From the NCBI GenBank assembly GCA_045591315.1, contig JAZNSN010000026.1:1-64000 (forward strand): 64,000 bases of DNA. Direction: 5' to 3'. Shown piece after piece: positions 1 through 8,098 of this stretch. A model generated the notes under the pieces. The model worked only from the letters and a program-made list of their open reading frames with translations, was not told where the DNA came from and made no database searches. The position numbers and the translations under genes were made by a program. This DNA is from HGM04593 sp045591315 (GTDB taxonomy: Bacteria; Bacteroidota; Bacteroidia; Bacteroidales; Bacteroidaceae). The number at the start of each line of letters is the position of its first letter. The first letter of the stretch is position 1.

Positions 1-303
1 ATAGAGCGACAACAAAAAGAATAAAAGGCAACTGATTAAGGGTAAAAGTAACCTTGGAATAATATTTCTAATCATACAAGTGCAATATTGTCAGTACGGT
101 TTTTTACAGACTTGAGAATAGGTTGCACACGCTATTTCTACTCCTTAGTCACTGCGTGACAGAGTCCTTTGACACTCCTTTGGAAAGCTAAAGCTTTCGT
201 CGTCGCAAGCAGTGCTATGGTTTCGCACTGCCTCCTCATGAGGAGCAATTCAAGCGGTGTCGTCTGGGTCGCTGAAAAAAGCGAGTTAATGGGTCGGTTT
301 ATA
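1..303. other. Gene-free left edge
   Basis: No convincing coding region was found here on either strand. On the plus strand an open frame from the window edge ends at a TAA near base 24, so a gene tail entering from the left cannot be excluded. The rest is non-coding and holds a compact row of short palindromes (annotated separately). Confidence 0.5.
148..245. repeat. Cluster of four short palindromes
   Basis: Four separate inverted repeats sit end to end within 98 bases. They are GTCAC/GTGAC (148-160, 3-nt loop), GAAAGCT/AGCTTTC (183-198, 2-nt loop), GCAGTGC/GCACTGC (209-231, 9-nt loop) and the perfect palindrome CTCCTCATGAGGAG (232-245). All lie in non-coding DNA upstream of the terminator at 304. 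They could be hairpins of an untranslated RNA, protein-binding sites or a decayed repeat element. The sequence alone does not decide. Confidence 0.5.
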
Positions 304-335
304 AATAATGGAGAGCACCGATGCTCTCCATTATT
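304..335. terminator. Bidirectional Rho-independent terminator
   Basis: A perfect 14-bp stem (AATAATGGAGAGCA) closes on a 4-nt loop and its complement ends in TTATT. On the minus strand it lies about 45 bases past the stop codon of the S41 protease gene, so it probably ends the parE-coaD-ctp transcript. Symmetric A/T flanks could also stop transcription entering from the left. Confidence 0.75.
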
Positions 336-380
336 CTTTCTGTTATTGGTGCGCTTCGCGCGCTTTGCAAGCCTTGTGTC

Positions 381-1973
381 TTATTCCTTTATCAGCAATT
401 TGTCGAAGTCCTTCTGCCTTATAAGCTCGTATGCCTTGATGAAGAGGTCGTTTGTATGGTTGTACATCATTATGAAGTCGTTCATGCTCCACAAATCCCT
501 TGCTATGTATTGCTTTAGCTGACGCTTCAGCTCCGGCAATGAACGTTGGAACTCCTCTTCTCCTCCTTCGAGCTTTACGCTGTCCTTGACTCCCTGGTCG
601 CGCAGCATCTGTATGAAGCTCTCATCGACCTCAAACTTCTTCTCGAACTCCTCGATATCCTTGTATCTCGCTGCAAGCTCTTCGCGGTGGGTGTCGAGGT
701 AGTGGAGCGACGATTGTATGATTGAGCCTCTTGATGCCAGTGAACGGTGGTACTTGGTGTATTTGAGCGTGTCAACAGGCACGAAGTAGTCGGGCATGAT
801 ACCTCCGCCGCCATATACCGCGCGCTTAAGACGCTTTGTGAATGTCTTGAGCGAGTCGGGGAAGTGTATGCTGTCGGCACTTGTCATCTCTCCGCTGTTA
901 TAGCGGTTCATCAGGTCATCTTCGTACTTTACGGAGTCGTTGTCGTACGGCTTTTGTATGCAGCGGCCCGAAGGCGTGTAGTAGCGCGATACTGTAAGTC
1001 GTATCATAGAACCGTCGGGCAGCTCGAACGGACGCTGTACAAGTCCTTTGCCGTAGCTGCGTCGTCCTACTACAATTCCGCGGTCCCAATCCTGCACGGC
1101 TCCCGAAAGAATCTCCGATGCCGAGGCCGATGTCTCGTCAATGATTACGACAAGGTTGCCTTTGCGGAACTTGCCTGCTCCCATTGAACGGTATTCGTAT
1201 CTCGGTATCTTTGCACCTTCGGTATATACGAGCAGGTTCGACTCGTCAATCAGCTCGCTTGCAATCTTCACTGCAGCGTCAAGGAGTCCTCCTCCGTTCC
1301 CCTCAAGGTCGATAATGAGGTTCTTCATGCCTCTTGCCTTCAAGGAGTCGAGCTTTGCAACGAACTCCTCATGTGTCTTTGCACCGAAGGATGTGATGCG
1401 TATGTATCCGTTCTTCTTGTCTATCATGTAGGCTGCATCTACAGTCTCTGTGGAGATGTCGTCGCGTACAAGAGCGAACTTGAGCTTGCGGTCTATTCCG
1501 CGGCGTACAACCTCTATGTTTACCTTGCTTCCCTTGGGGCCGCGAAGACGCGACATTATATCGCTGCGCTCCATCTTCACTCCTGCAATGGCTGTGTCGT
1601 TTACCGTTACAATCTTGTCTCCTGCAAGTATGCCGGCACGCTCCGAAGGTCCTTTCTTTGTGGTCTGTATCACATACAGGGTGTCCGAAACGATGTTGAA
1701 CTGTATGCCTATGCCGCCAAAGCTTCCTCGCATCTGTTCCATAAGCGATTTTGTCTCCTTAGGGTCGGTGTAGGTCGAATGGGGGTCAAGCTCCTTGAGC
1801 ATTGCCTTTATGCCGGCTTCTGTAACCTTGTTCAGGTCGGTGTTGTCAACATAGAAGCGCGATATGATGTTGCTTGAGTACATCATCTTTATTACATTTG
1901 CGGGCAACTCCTGTGCAGTTGCAGTAAACACTGCAGCAATTGCTGCAATAAGTGAAAATAGTATCTTTCTCAT
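381..1973 (-). CDS. S41-family C-terminal processing protease
   Basis: This is a periplasmic serine protease of the Prc/CtpA (S41) family, which trims C-termini of exported proteins. Residues 1-20 form a signal peptide ending in an Ala-rich region (ATAQ). A PDZ domain covers about 85-165 and the protease core about 185-350. The Ser-Lys dyad is visible as S284 in TSASASEI and K309 in RSYGKG, with the 25-residue spacing of E. coli Prc. A long C-terminal extension (350-530) is typical of Bacteroidales homologues. The start codon overlaps the coaD stop by 4 bases (ATGA), so the two are translationally coupled. It is the last gene of a parE-coaD-protease run ending at the terminator at 304-335. 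The family call is secure, the substrate unknown. Confidence 0.93.
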   Translation of the reverse strand: MRKILFSLIAAIAAVFTATAQELPANVIKMMYSSNIISRFYVDNTDLNKVTEAGIKAMLKELDPHSTYTDPKETKSLMEQMRGSFGGIGIQFNIVSDTLYVIQTTKKGPSERAGILAGDKIVTVNDTAIAGVKMERSDIMSRLRGPKGSKVNIEVVRRGIDRKLKFALVRDDISTETVDAAYMIDKKNGYIRITSFGAKTHEEFVAKLDSLKARGMKNLIIDLEGNGGGLLDAAVKIASELIDESNLLVYTEGAKIPRYEYRSMGAGKFRKGNLVVIIDETSASASEILSGAVQDWDRGIVVGRRSYGKGLVQRPFELPDGSMIRLTVSRYYTPSGRCIQKPYDNDSVKYEDDLMNRYNSGEMTSADSIHFPDSLKTFTKRLKRAVYGGGGIMPDYFVPVDTLKYTKYHRSLASRGSIIQSSLHYLDTHREELAARYKDIEEFEKKFEVDESFIQMLRDQGVKDSVKLEGGEEEFQRSLPELKRQLKQYIARDLWSMNDFIMMYNHTNDLFIKAYELIRQKDFDKLLIKE

Positions 1974-2422
1974 TCTTGTCTGTCTGGGAGCAAGGCTGTC
2001 ACGTCCTTGCCGTAGTTCATCAATTCACGTACAATGCTGCTGCTTATCGATGCGTGCTCAGGCTCGCTCATAAGCAACACTGTCTCTATGCCTCCTATGC
2101 GGAAGTTCACGTCGGCAATCTCACGCTCGTATTCGAAATCCTTGGTGTTGCGTACACCGCGGAGCAGTGCCGTTGCGCCAATCTCCTTGGCAAGGTCCAT
2201 TGTCAGGCCGTCGTAGGCCATGACCTCTACGCGCTTGTCGGCAGCATATAGCTTCTCTATGGCCTCTACGCGCTGCTCGACGGTGAAGAGGCATTTCTTG
2301 CCCATGTTGCGCCCAACGGCTACAACCACCTTGTCGAATATTGCCAATGCGCGGAGCACAAGAGCGTGATGTCCTTTGGTGAACGGGTCGAATGTGCCGG
2401 CAAAGAGTGCTGTACGTTCCAT
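1970..2422 (-). CDS. coaD: Phosphopantetheine adenylyltransferase
   Basis: CoaD catalyses the fourth step of coenzyme A synthesis, transferring AMP from ATP to 4'-phosphopantetheine. The protein is 150 residues, a little shorter than the usual 155-165. The nucleotidyltransferase motif near the N-terminus reads GTFDPFTKGH, carrying the conserved T/HxGH-type ATP site. Further CoaD marks are VAVGRNMGKKCLF, LLRGVRNTKDFEYE and the C-terminal EHASISSSIVRE. It lies 12 bases after parE and overlaps the protease start by 4 bases, so the three genes are probably cotranscribed. Confidence 0.95.
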   Translation of the reverse strand: MERTALFAGTFDPFTKGHHALVLRALAIFDKVVVAVGRNMGKKCLFTVEQRVEAIEKLYAADKRVEVMAYDGLTMDLAKEIGATALLRGVRNTKDFEYEREIADVNFRIGGIETVLLMSEPEHASISSSIVRELMNYGKDVTALLPDRQE

Positions 2423-2434
2423 ATTGTTCTCTCT

Positions 2435-4399
2435 TTACTCTTTTTCTTCGTTTGCCTTGTCCTCTTCGACAACAAGGTTGTCGATGATGAAGTTCTGGCG
2501 TTCCATGGTGTTCTTGCCCATGTAGTATGCCAGCAGCTCCTCTACCTTGTCGTCCTTGTGCAGCTCTACACGTTCGAGACGCATGTCAGGGCCTATGAAG
2601 TTGCGGAACTCGTCGGGCGAAATCTCTCCCAGTCCCTTGAATCGTGTTATCTCCGGGTTCGGCGACAGCTTTTCGATAGCGGCTATACGCTCCTCCTCGC
2701 TGTAGCAGTATATGGTCTCGAAATCGCCTTTGTGCTCCTTGCGCTCCTCGGCACCTTTCTTGCCGCGCGGCAGCTTGCGCTTGTTGCGCACACGGAACAG
2801 CGGTGTCTGCAATATATATACATGCCCTTTCTTGATAAGTTCCGGAAAGAACTGCAGGAAGAAGGTTATCATAAGCAGGCGGATGTGCATGCCGTCAACG
2901 TCGGCATCGGTAGCTACTATCACCTTGTTGTAACGCAGTCCTTCGAGGCCGTCCTCAATGTTCAGGGCTGCCTGCAAGAGGTTGAACTCCTCGTTCTGAT
3001 ATACTACGGCACGGCTCAGGCCAAAGCAGTTGAGCGGCTTTCCGCGCAGGCTGAACACGGCCTGCGTATTGGCATCGCGGCTCTTGGTTATTGAACCGCT
3101 GGCCGAATCGCCCTCGGTTATGAAGATGCAGCTTTCGTCCATGCGGTCGCCCTTGGTGTCGTTGTAGTGTATGCGGCAGTCGCGCAGCTTGCGGTTGTGC
3201 ATGTTGACCTTCTTTGCCTTCTCGCGCACCTGCTTGGTGAGTCCGGCCAGCTCCTTGCGCTCTTTCTCCGATGCCATTATCTTCGAGAGCATCACGTCGC
3301 TTATCTCCGGGTTCTTGTGCAGGAAGTTGTCGAGCTCCTCCTTTACAAAGTCGCTGATAAACTTCTTCACGCTCATGCTGCCGGGGTCGGGTGCTATGGT
3401 GGTGGAACCGAGCCTTACCTTTGTCTGGCTCTCGAATACCGGTTCCTGTATGTTTATGGCTATGGCTGCGACAATTCCGTTGCGTATGTCGCAGTACTCG
3501 AAGTTCTTTGCCGAGAAGAAGTCGTGTACGGTGAGTGCGACAAGCTCCTTGAACGCGCTCTGGTGTGTTCCGCCTTGTGAGGTGTGCTGTCCGTTCACGA
3601 ATGAGTAGTACTCCTCGCCATACTGCTGGGCATGGGTGAATGCAATCTCAATGTCATCGCCCTTGAGGTGAATGATAGGGTAGAGCGCATCGGCTGTCAT
3701 GCGGTCGCTGAGCAAGTCGGCAAGTCCGTTGCGTGACAGAATGCGCTTGCCGTTGAACATTATCGTGAGGCCTGTATTCAGGTAGGTATAGTTGCGCAGA
3801 AGGGTCTCGATGTATGCGTCACGGTACTCGTAGTTGCGGAACAGGGTGTTGTCGGGCGTGAACGATACGTATGTGCCGTTCTCGTCGGCGGTGTTCTCTG
3901 TCGTGTCGCTTACAAGCACACCTTTCTCGAATGTTGCCGAGCGTACCACGCCGTCGCGGTAGCTGCGTACCTCGAAACGTGTACTCAGGGCATTGGCTGC
4001 CTTAAGGCCGACACCGTTCAGTCCTACCGACTTCTTGAATACCTTGTCGTCGTACTTCGCGCCGGTGTTGAGCTTGCTCACTGCCTTAATCATCATGCCT
4101 TGCGGAATGCCGCGTCCATAGTCGCGTACGGCAACGGTATGGTTCTCGATAATGTCAATTTCGAGACGCTTGCCGAATCCCATCTTGAATTCGTCGATGC
4201 TGTTGTCGATAACCTCTTTCAACAGTACGTATATACCGTCGTCGTTCTGAGAACCGTCACCCAGCTTGCCTATGTACATACCGGGGCGGAGACGTATGTG
4301 CTCCACGTCGCTGAGGTGGCGAATCGAGTCGTCGGTATATTCGGCGGCTTCAACTTGCCGGGCATTGGAGTTGAATTCCAAATCTTTATCTTCGGACAT
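2435..4399 (-). CDS. parE: DNA topoisomerase IV subunit B
   Basis: This is the ATPase subunit of a type IIA topoisomerase, which decatenates and relaxes DNA together with ParC. The GHKL ATPase domain carries VIDNSIDEF, RDYGRGIP and GLNGVGLKAANALS. A transducer domain follows, then the Toprim domain with ITEGDSASG and the acidic TDADVDGMHIR. I start it at the ATG at 4399 (MSEDKDLEF, 654 residues). An upstream in-frame GTG at 4435 would add 12 poorly conserved-looking residues. ParE rather than GyrB is inferred from the compact size, the KEVIDNSIDEF sequence and the coaD/protease neighbourhood usual in Bacteroidota. No parC is seen in this window. Confidence 0.9.
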   Translation of the reverse strand: MSEDKDLEFNSNARQVEAAEYTDDSIRHLSDVEHIRLRPGMYIGKLGDGSQNDDGIYVLLKEVIDNSIDEFKMGFGKRLEIDIIENHTVAVRDYGRGIPQGMMIKAVSKLNTGAKYDDKVFKKSVGLNGVGLKAANALSTRFEVRSYRDGVVRSATFEKGVLVSDTTENTADENGTYVSFTPDNTLFRNYEYRDAYIETLLRNYTYLNTGLTIMFNGKRILSRNGLADLLSDRMTADALYPIIHLKGDDIEIAFTHAQQYGEEYYSFVNGQHTSQGGTHQSAFKELVALTVHDFFSAKNFEYCDIRNGIVAAIAINIQEPVFESQTKVRLGSTTIAPDPGSMSVKKFISDFVKEELDNFLHKNPEISDVMLSKIMASEKERKELAGLTKQVREKAKKVNMHNRKLRDCRIHYNDTKGDRMDESCIFITEGDSASGSITKSRDANTQAVFSLRGKPLNCFGLSRAVVYQNEEFNLLQAALNIEDGLEGLRYNKVIVATDADVDGMHIRLLMITFFLQFFPELIKKGHVYILQTPLFRVRNKRKLPRGKKGAEERKEHKGDFETIYCYSEEERIAAIEKLSPNPEITRFKGLGEISPDEFRNFIGPDMRLERVELHKDDKVEELLAYYMGKNTMERQNFIIDNLVVEEDKANEEKE

Positions 4400-4444
4400 T
4401 GTCTTTATATTATAGTCTGTTTTGTCTGTATTCACGAGAGCCTG

Positions 4445-5578
4445 TTATGCCAGCTCTTTCTTGTAGGCACGGCGACGTTTGTGCAGCACCTTCTCGTAGT
4501 TCTCCCATTGGCTGCGGACCTTGTCGTTGTCTTCCAGTTCGGGGTTGCTTTCGGCATCCTTGAATCCCATGCTTACATAGCTGTTCTGCAGCTCATCGAA
4601 TACGATGGCAAAAGCTCCCTTGCTCTGGTATTCGGGCTTTACTGCAACCAGCAGCAAATCGACGCGCTTGGGGCGTTTGAAGAACATGGCCTTTGCAAGA
4701 TGCCACCAGCCGAACGGAAATAGGCGGCCTTTGGCCTTCTGAAGGGCCTCGGACATGGAATAGATGCTTACGCCCAGTGCTACAAGATTGTCGTCCTTGT
4801 CAACGACTAACGACACAAGTCTCAGGTCTATTACCGGAAGATAGGTCTTTATATAGGACTCTATCTGTTTCTCGCTCAGTGCTGAATAACCGTAAAGGTC
4901 GGTATAGCATTCGTTTATGAGCTCGAAAAGTGCCTTGCCGTAGCGTTTTACAAGTTCGGAACGGGATTTGAAACGTGCAACCCTCAGGCCGAACTTGCGT
5001 TTCACGATTGCAGCGATGCGCCCTGCTTTCTCATACTTTATTTCGGGTACTTTCAAAAGGTACTCTATCCAATCGACATCCTTTACATACCCCAAACGCT
5101 CAAGGTGTGTAGGGTAGTAGGGATAGTTGTATATGGTTGCCATTGTTCCCAGGCGGTCGAAGCCTTCGACGAGCATTCCTTCGCGGTCGAAATCGGTGAA
5201 GCCCAACGGGCCGTGTATTTCTGTCGCGCCTCTCTCTCTTGCCCATGCCTCTGCTGCAGCGAAGAGTGCGTCCACAACCTCGGCATCATCAATGAAATCG
5301 ACCCAGCCGAAACGTGCGGCATTCTGTTTCCATTTCTCGTTTGCACGTTTGTTGATAATGGCTGCAATGCGTCCTGCAAGCTTGCCGTCCTTGTATGCGA
5401 GAAAGTAGTCGGCGTCGCAGAATTCAAATGCAGCGTTGCGCTCCTTGCTCAGTGTCGTGAGTGCGTCCTCGAAGAGTTCGGGAACGTAGTACGGGTTATT
5501 CTTGTACAGTTCGTAACCGAAACGTATGAACTGTTTCAGTTGCTTTTTGCTGTCTGCTTTAACGATTGTTACCGGCAT
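4445..5578 (-). CDS. GNAT-like acyltransferase-fold protein
   Basis: A 377-residue cytoplasmic protein without signal peptide. It resembles a family widespread in Bacteroidales, usually described as hypothetical or N-acetyltransferase-like. The N-terminal part (about 1-150) includes FGYELYKNNPYYVPELF, AYKDGKLAGRIAAI and a GPLGFTDFDREGML segment. A second GNAT-like half follows (about 190-350) with LVALGVSIYSM and LLLVAVKPEYQSKG, which resembles a GNAT acetyl-CoA-binding turn. The C-terminus is strongly basic (KRRRAYKKEL). Substrate unknown. It ends 45 bases upstream of the parE start. The upstream region holds a short inverted repeat at 5596-5619. Confidence 0.6.
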   Translation of the reverse strand: MPVTIVKADSKKQLKQFIRFGYELYKNNPYYVPELFEDALTTLSKERNAAFEFCDADYFLAYKDGKLAGRIAAIINKRANEKWKQNAARFGWVDFIDDAEVVDALFAAAEAWARERGATEIHGPLGFTDFDREGMLVEGFDRLGTMATIYNYPYYPTHLERLGYVKDVDWIEYLLKVPEIKYEKAGRIAAIVKRKFGLRVARFKSRSELVKRYGKALFELINECYTDLYGYSALSEKQIESYIKTYLPVIDLRLVSLVVDKDDNLVALGVSIYSMSEALQKAKGRLFPFGWWHLAKAMFFKRPKRVDLLLVAVKPEYQSKGAFAIVFDELQNSYVSMGFKDAESNPELEDNDKVRSQWENYEKVLHKRRRAYKKELA

Positions 5579-5595
5579 TGGTATATAATTATTCT

Positions 5596-5619
5596 AATAT
5601 CGTGTAAAAATACGATATT
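5596..5619. promoter_or_regulatory. Inverted repeat upstream of the acetyltransferase-like gene
   Basis: AATATCGT (5596-5603) and ACGATATT (5612-5619) form an 8-bp inverted repeat with an 8-nt A-rich spacer. It lies 18 bases upstream of the minus-strand gene starting at 5578. It could be an operator or a small leader hairpin. No clear -7 element was found beside it. The rest of the gap up to 5759 shows nothing recognisable. Confidence 0.35.
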
Positions 5620-5759
5620 ATTCCGAAAGGAGCAAACGGAATGCTCATTTTAAGGCTGGTTAATGAGGGAAAGGAATAAAGGGGATGGGATAAAGGTTAA
5701 GCTGTCTGCAGATATAAGATATTCTGCTATGTAATGATTGTCAATAATTATCAGGAACT

Positions 5760-6950
5760 TTACTGGTGCAGCTTGAAATCCGCTTTCCTGCAAATTGCAA
5801 GCAGCTTGCTGCCGTCGGCTACTGTAGTCGCAAATATGTAATGCTCTCCGCCGTCGGAGAGCTTGAGCCTCTTGCGTAGCTGCTGTACGCTTTCGGGAAA
5901 GTTGCGCACCGTGATGTTCGCTTTTTTCAATGCCTGTATCTCCTTGATATCGCTTTTTGAAAATCCGCATACCTTCTCTACCTCGAAAATACGTCCGGGA
6001 AACTCCTCTATAAGAGTGTCGGCTGTGTATAGCTGGCTGTTCGGGTGCAGCTTGGTTGTTCCCGTCCTGGCTGCAAGGCTGCGGTAGCAGCCGGCCTTCT
6101 GTATTGCCGCATTAGGCTCGTAAAGGAATCTTCCTATCGCGTTGCTCAGTTCTGCCTTGCATTCCTGTTCCTCGGCTCTTGTGAATGCAAAGCTTATGGT
6201 TTTCTCCTTGTGCAGGTCGGTACAATGTACAGTTGCGTTGTCGCCTCTCTTCTCGCCAAGAATGATGAGCAGCTCCTTGCATTCGTTGTTCACGGCAACG
6301 ACATGTATCTCCTCGACGTAGTTGAGCTCTCTTGTTGCGGCTGCAATGTCGAGCATGGGCGAGCATTTTACCATTACTTTTCTGCTCCTTTTCAACAGCT
6401 CTTCTTCAAGCATTGTGACATCGGGCTCGCAGTCGTTGAGTGCCACGACCTTGCGCCCCTCTCCGTCGCGTCTTGCCGGGTCTATGAATATCCAGTCCTG
6501 CGCGGGTAGGGTGTGAAGAATCTCTTCGCTGTTGCCGTTTATTAATTTTATCTGCTCCAGGCCAAGCAGTGCAAAGTTCTTCTTTGCTATATTGCATAGC
6601 CTCTCGTTGCGTTCTATGTATGTTGCCTCTTTGAAGCGGCGTGCCATGTAGCTGCAGTCGATGCCGAAGCCGCCTGTAAGGTCGGCTATTCTCTCTCCTT
6701 GCACCAAACCGGCCTTGTAGAGCGCGGTTGCCTCGCTTGAGCACTGTTCCATCGATATCTTCGGCGGGTATATTATGCCTTCAGCAGCGGCCCAGCCGGG
6801 CAGTTTCTCTCTGGCTGCCTGCCAGCCCTCAATCTGCGTGACGGCCTCGCGCATGTCAACGGCGGGGTAACGCTTTGCCTGCAGGGCAAGCGTGCGTGGG
6901 TCCTCGTTCCTATGGGCTGCTATGAACTCCTTTATCTCCTGGCTCAGCAT
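5760..6950 (-). CDS. Class I SAM-dependent methyltransferase with THUMP-like C-terminus
   Basis: A 396-residue predicted methyltransferase. The Rossmann core starts near residue 95 with the SAM-binding glycine loop in RIADLTGGFGIDCSYMA. It continues with the acidic end of strand 2 (ATYIERNERLC) and the motif IV-like segment DWIFIDPARRDGEGRK, where DPAR replaces the usual DPPY/NPPY. The C-terminal about 100 residues resemble the THUMP-like domain found in Bacteroidota members. An RNA substrate is likely by family, but the target base is unknown. The next upstream gene (6970-7122, same strand) ends 19 bases before this start, so the two are probably cotranscribed. Confidence 0.75.
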   Translation of the reverse strand: MLSQEIKEFIAAHRNEDPRTLALQAKRYPAVDMREAVTQIEGWQAAREKLPGWAAAEGIIYPPKISMEQCSSEATALYKAGLVQGERIADLTGGFGIDCSYMARRFKEATYIERNERLCNIAKKNFALLGLEQIKLINGNSEEILHTLPAQDWIFIDPARRDGEGRKVVALNDCEPDVTMLEEELLKRSRKVMVKCSPMLDIAAATRELNYVEEIHVVAVNNECKELLIILGEKRGDNATVHCTDLHKEKTISFAFTRAEEQECKAELSNAIGRFLYEPNAAIQKAGCYRSLAARTGTTKLHPNSQLYTADTLIEEFPGRIFEVEKVCGFSKSDIKEIQALKKANITVRNFPESVQQLRKRLKLSDGGEHYIFATTVADGSKLLAICRKADFKLHQ

Positions 6951-6969
6951 GGTCTGTTTATGTGTTGTC

Positions 6970-7122
6970 TCAGTTCTTGTTGAGGATTACAAGTGCGCCG
7001 ATGACTCCCGGTACCCAACCGCAAAGAGTGAGGATGAACACTATAAGAAATGAACCGCAGCCTTTGTCAATTACAGCCAAAGGAGGAAAAAGAATCGCAA
7101 GTAATACTCTGATAAGTGACAT
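6970..7122 (-). CDS. YqaE/Pmp3-family small membrane protein
   Basis: A 50-residue reading frame starting at ATG 7120-7122 and ending at TGA 6970-6972. It begins MSLIRVLLAILFPPLAV and then reads IDKGCGSFLIVFILTLCGW, followed by VPGVIGALVIL and an NKN end. It has two hydrophobic segments (about 4-18 and 24-46) and the FPPLAV and GW-PG signatures of the YqaE/Pmp3 (UPF0057) proteolipids. These are typically about 50 residues and help keep membrane potential under stress in other organisms. It lies 19 bases upstream of the methyltransferase on the same strand. Confidence 0.85.
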   Translation of the reverse strand: MSLIRVLLAILFPPLAVIDKGCGSFLIVFILTLCGWVPGVIGALVILNKN

Positions 7123-7261
7123 GTTGTAATGCTTTGCCGTAAAAGTACATAAAGACTAGCGAAAAACAAAAGGATATAAATATTAGTTGGTAGATATTGG
7201 TAAAACAACAAATTTTGCAAGTCGAAACTTGGAGATATTTGCAAAAAATATAAGAGTTTTC

Positions 7262-7292
7262 TTGTGCTGCTAATTCTATTCCCTATCTTTGC
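7262..7292 (+). promoter_or_regulatory. Promoter driving the structured RNA
   Basis: The -7 element TATCTTTGC (7284-7292) matches the Bacteroidota consensus TAnnTTTGC. A TTG that could serve as the -33 element sits at 7262-7264, about 19 bases upstream. Transcription would start near 7297-7300, more than 330 bases before the next plus-strand start codon. This suggests a separate RNA or a very long leader. Confidence 0.65.
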
Positions 7293-7296
7293 AGTG

Positions 7297-7502
7297 TCAA
7301 GTGAGGTATAGCCTCTCTGGCAGACATATTTTAGGGCGTTTAGCAAAATTATCTTCAACTGAAATCTGGAAAATTTAAGTCCCGGAGATGATGAGCAAGA
7401 AACGCCCACGTCTATGGTATGCATAATCCCATTCTGGGACTGCTATATCTATGGGCGTGGGTTTTGCTTATTATTATTCGGGACGGGCAATTCCAGAGCC
7501 TC
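7297..7502 (+). ncRNA. Structured RNA candidate (6S-like, or a leader attenuator)
   Basis: No coding frame fits, but nested pairings span about 205 nt. The outer stem is CTCTGG (7315-7320) with CCAGAG (7493-7498), extended by GAGG (7303-7306) with CCTC (7499-7502). Inside it GTCCCG (7379-7384) pairs with CGGGAC (7479-7484). A long arm at 7394-7468 pairs AGCAA with TTGCT, CCCACG with CGTGGG, GGTATGCA with TGCTATATC and CCCA with TGGG, and is followed by TTATTATTATT. A mutually exclusive pairing, GGGCGTTT (7334-7341) with AAACGCCC (7400-7407), would break that arm. The length, the dedicated promoter and the rod with paired ends fit a 6S RNA of the Bacteroidales type. The alternative pairing equally fits an attenuator or riboswitch-like leader of the genes at 7631. 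I cannot decide between them. Confidence 0.5.
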
Positions 7503-7630
7503 AGTTGAGTGATATGGCATTATCCACGCTTTCTTTTTACTTGTGATTCTTGGGCCAGGACTGTGAGCCGGTGAGTCTGAAGATACAATGTAGAAGATTT
7601 AGGGATAGATATACTCAAGCATACATTACT

Positions 7631-8098
7631 ATGAAAACCTTTAGACACTCAATTGCCGTGATGCTGTTGCTTTTTGCAATCAGTGCTTCAGCATCGGAGC
7701 GTGCAGCTCTTGTGGTAGAATTGCGCGATGGCAGCGTAACCAGAATCTTTTTAGCCGATAAACCAAGAATTACATTTGCTTCGGGACTGATGAATATTGT
7801 CTCAGATGCGCTTTCTCTAGAATTTGATCGTCGTGATGTAAGGAAGTATCATTTCGTAAAAGAAAATACGAATTCGATAAGGGGTATAGAGGAACCAAAG
7901 GTGTCGGTTGTGAATAATACAATTGTCATAAGCGGTGTGGCTGTCGGTACAGCTGTCGGAATATATGATTCAAATGGTATGCTAATGAAGCATACTGCAA
8001 TAACGAGTGATGCTTTCTCAATTTCTGTGAATGATCTTTCAACAGGCATTTATATAGTAACGTTCAATAACACAACATTTAAATTCTTGAAAAAATGA
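7631..8098 (+). CDS. Small secreted protein with T9SS-like C-terminal sorting domain
   Basis: A 155-residue exported protein. The start is ATG 7631 because it begins a clear signal peptide (MKTFRHSIAVMLLLFAISAS). The in-frame ATG at 7550 would bury it. The mature N-terminus (VVELRDGSVTRIFLADKPRI) is of a type seen in Bacteroidales surface proteins carrying T9SS tails. The last about 65 residues follow the type A sorting-domain pattern: GIYDSNGMLM, then LSTGIYIV, then a terminal FKFLKK. T9SS export and surface attachment are therefore inferred, in line with porX and porW at 55-60 kb. Its stop overlaps the next start by 4 bases (ATGA). Both genes look more AT-rich than their neighbours. Confidence 0.65.
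   Translation: MKTFRHSIAVMLLLFAISASASERAALVVELRDGSVTRIFLADKPRITFASGLMNIVSDALSLEFDRRDVRKYHFVKENTNSIRGIEEPKVSVVNNTIVISGVAVGTAVGIYDSNGMLMKHTAITSDAFSISVNDLSTGIYIVTFNNTTFKFLKK

Noticed and set aside
169..522. A 117-residue plus-strand frame at the left edge
   Set aside because: It runs through the palindromes, the terminator and the antisense of the S41 protease, with no start signal or recognisable domain.
4400..4435. Longer parE start at the GTG 4435
   Set aside because: The added 12 residues look unlike the family N-terminus and the ATG at 4399 gives a natural start.
7071..7424. A minus-strand frame of 117 residues opposite the RNA candidate
   Set aside because: It overlaps the real YqaE gene in another frame and its residue composition is that of AT-rich non-coding DNA.
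7297..7502. tmRNA, RNase P RNA or SRP RNA
   Set aside because: None of the conserved features was seen: no tRNA-like ends and tag frame, no RNase P P4 core, no SRP GGAA-type tip.
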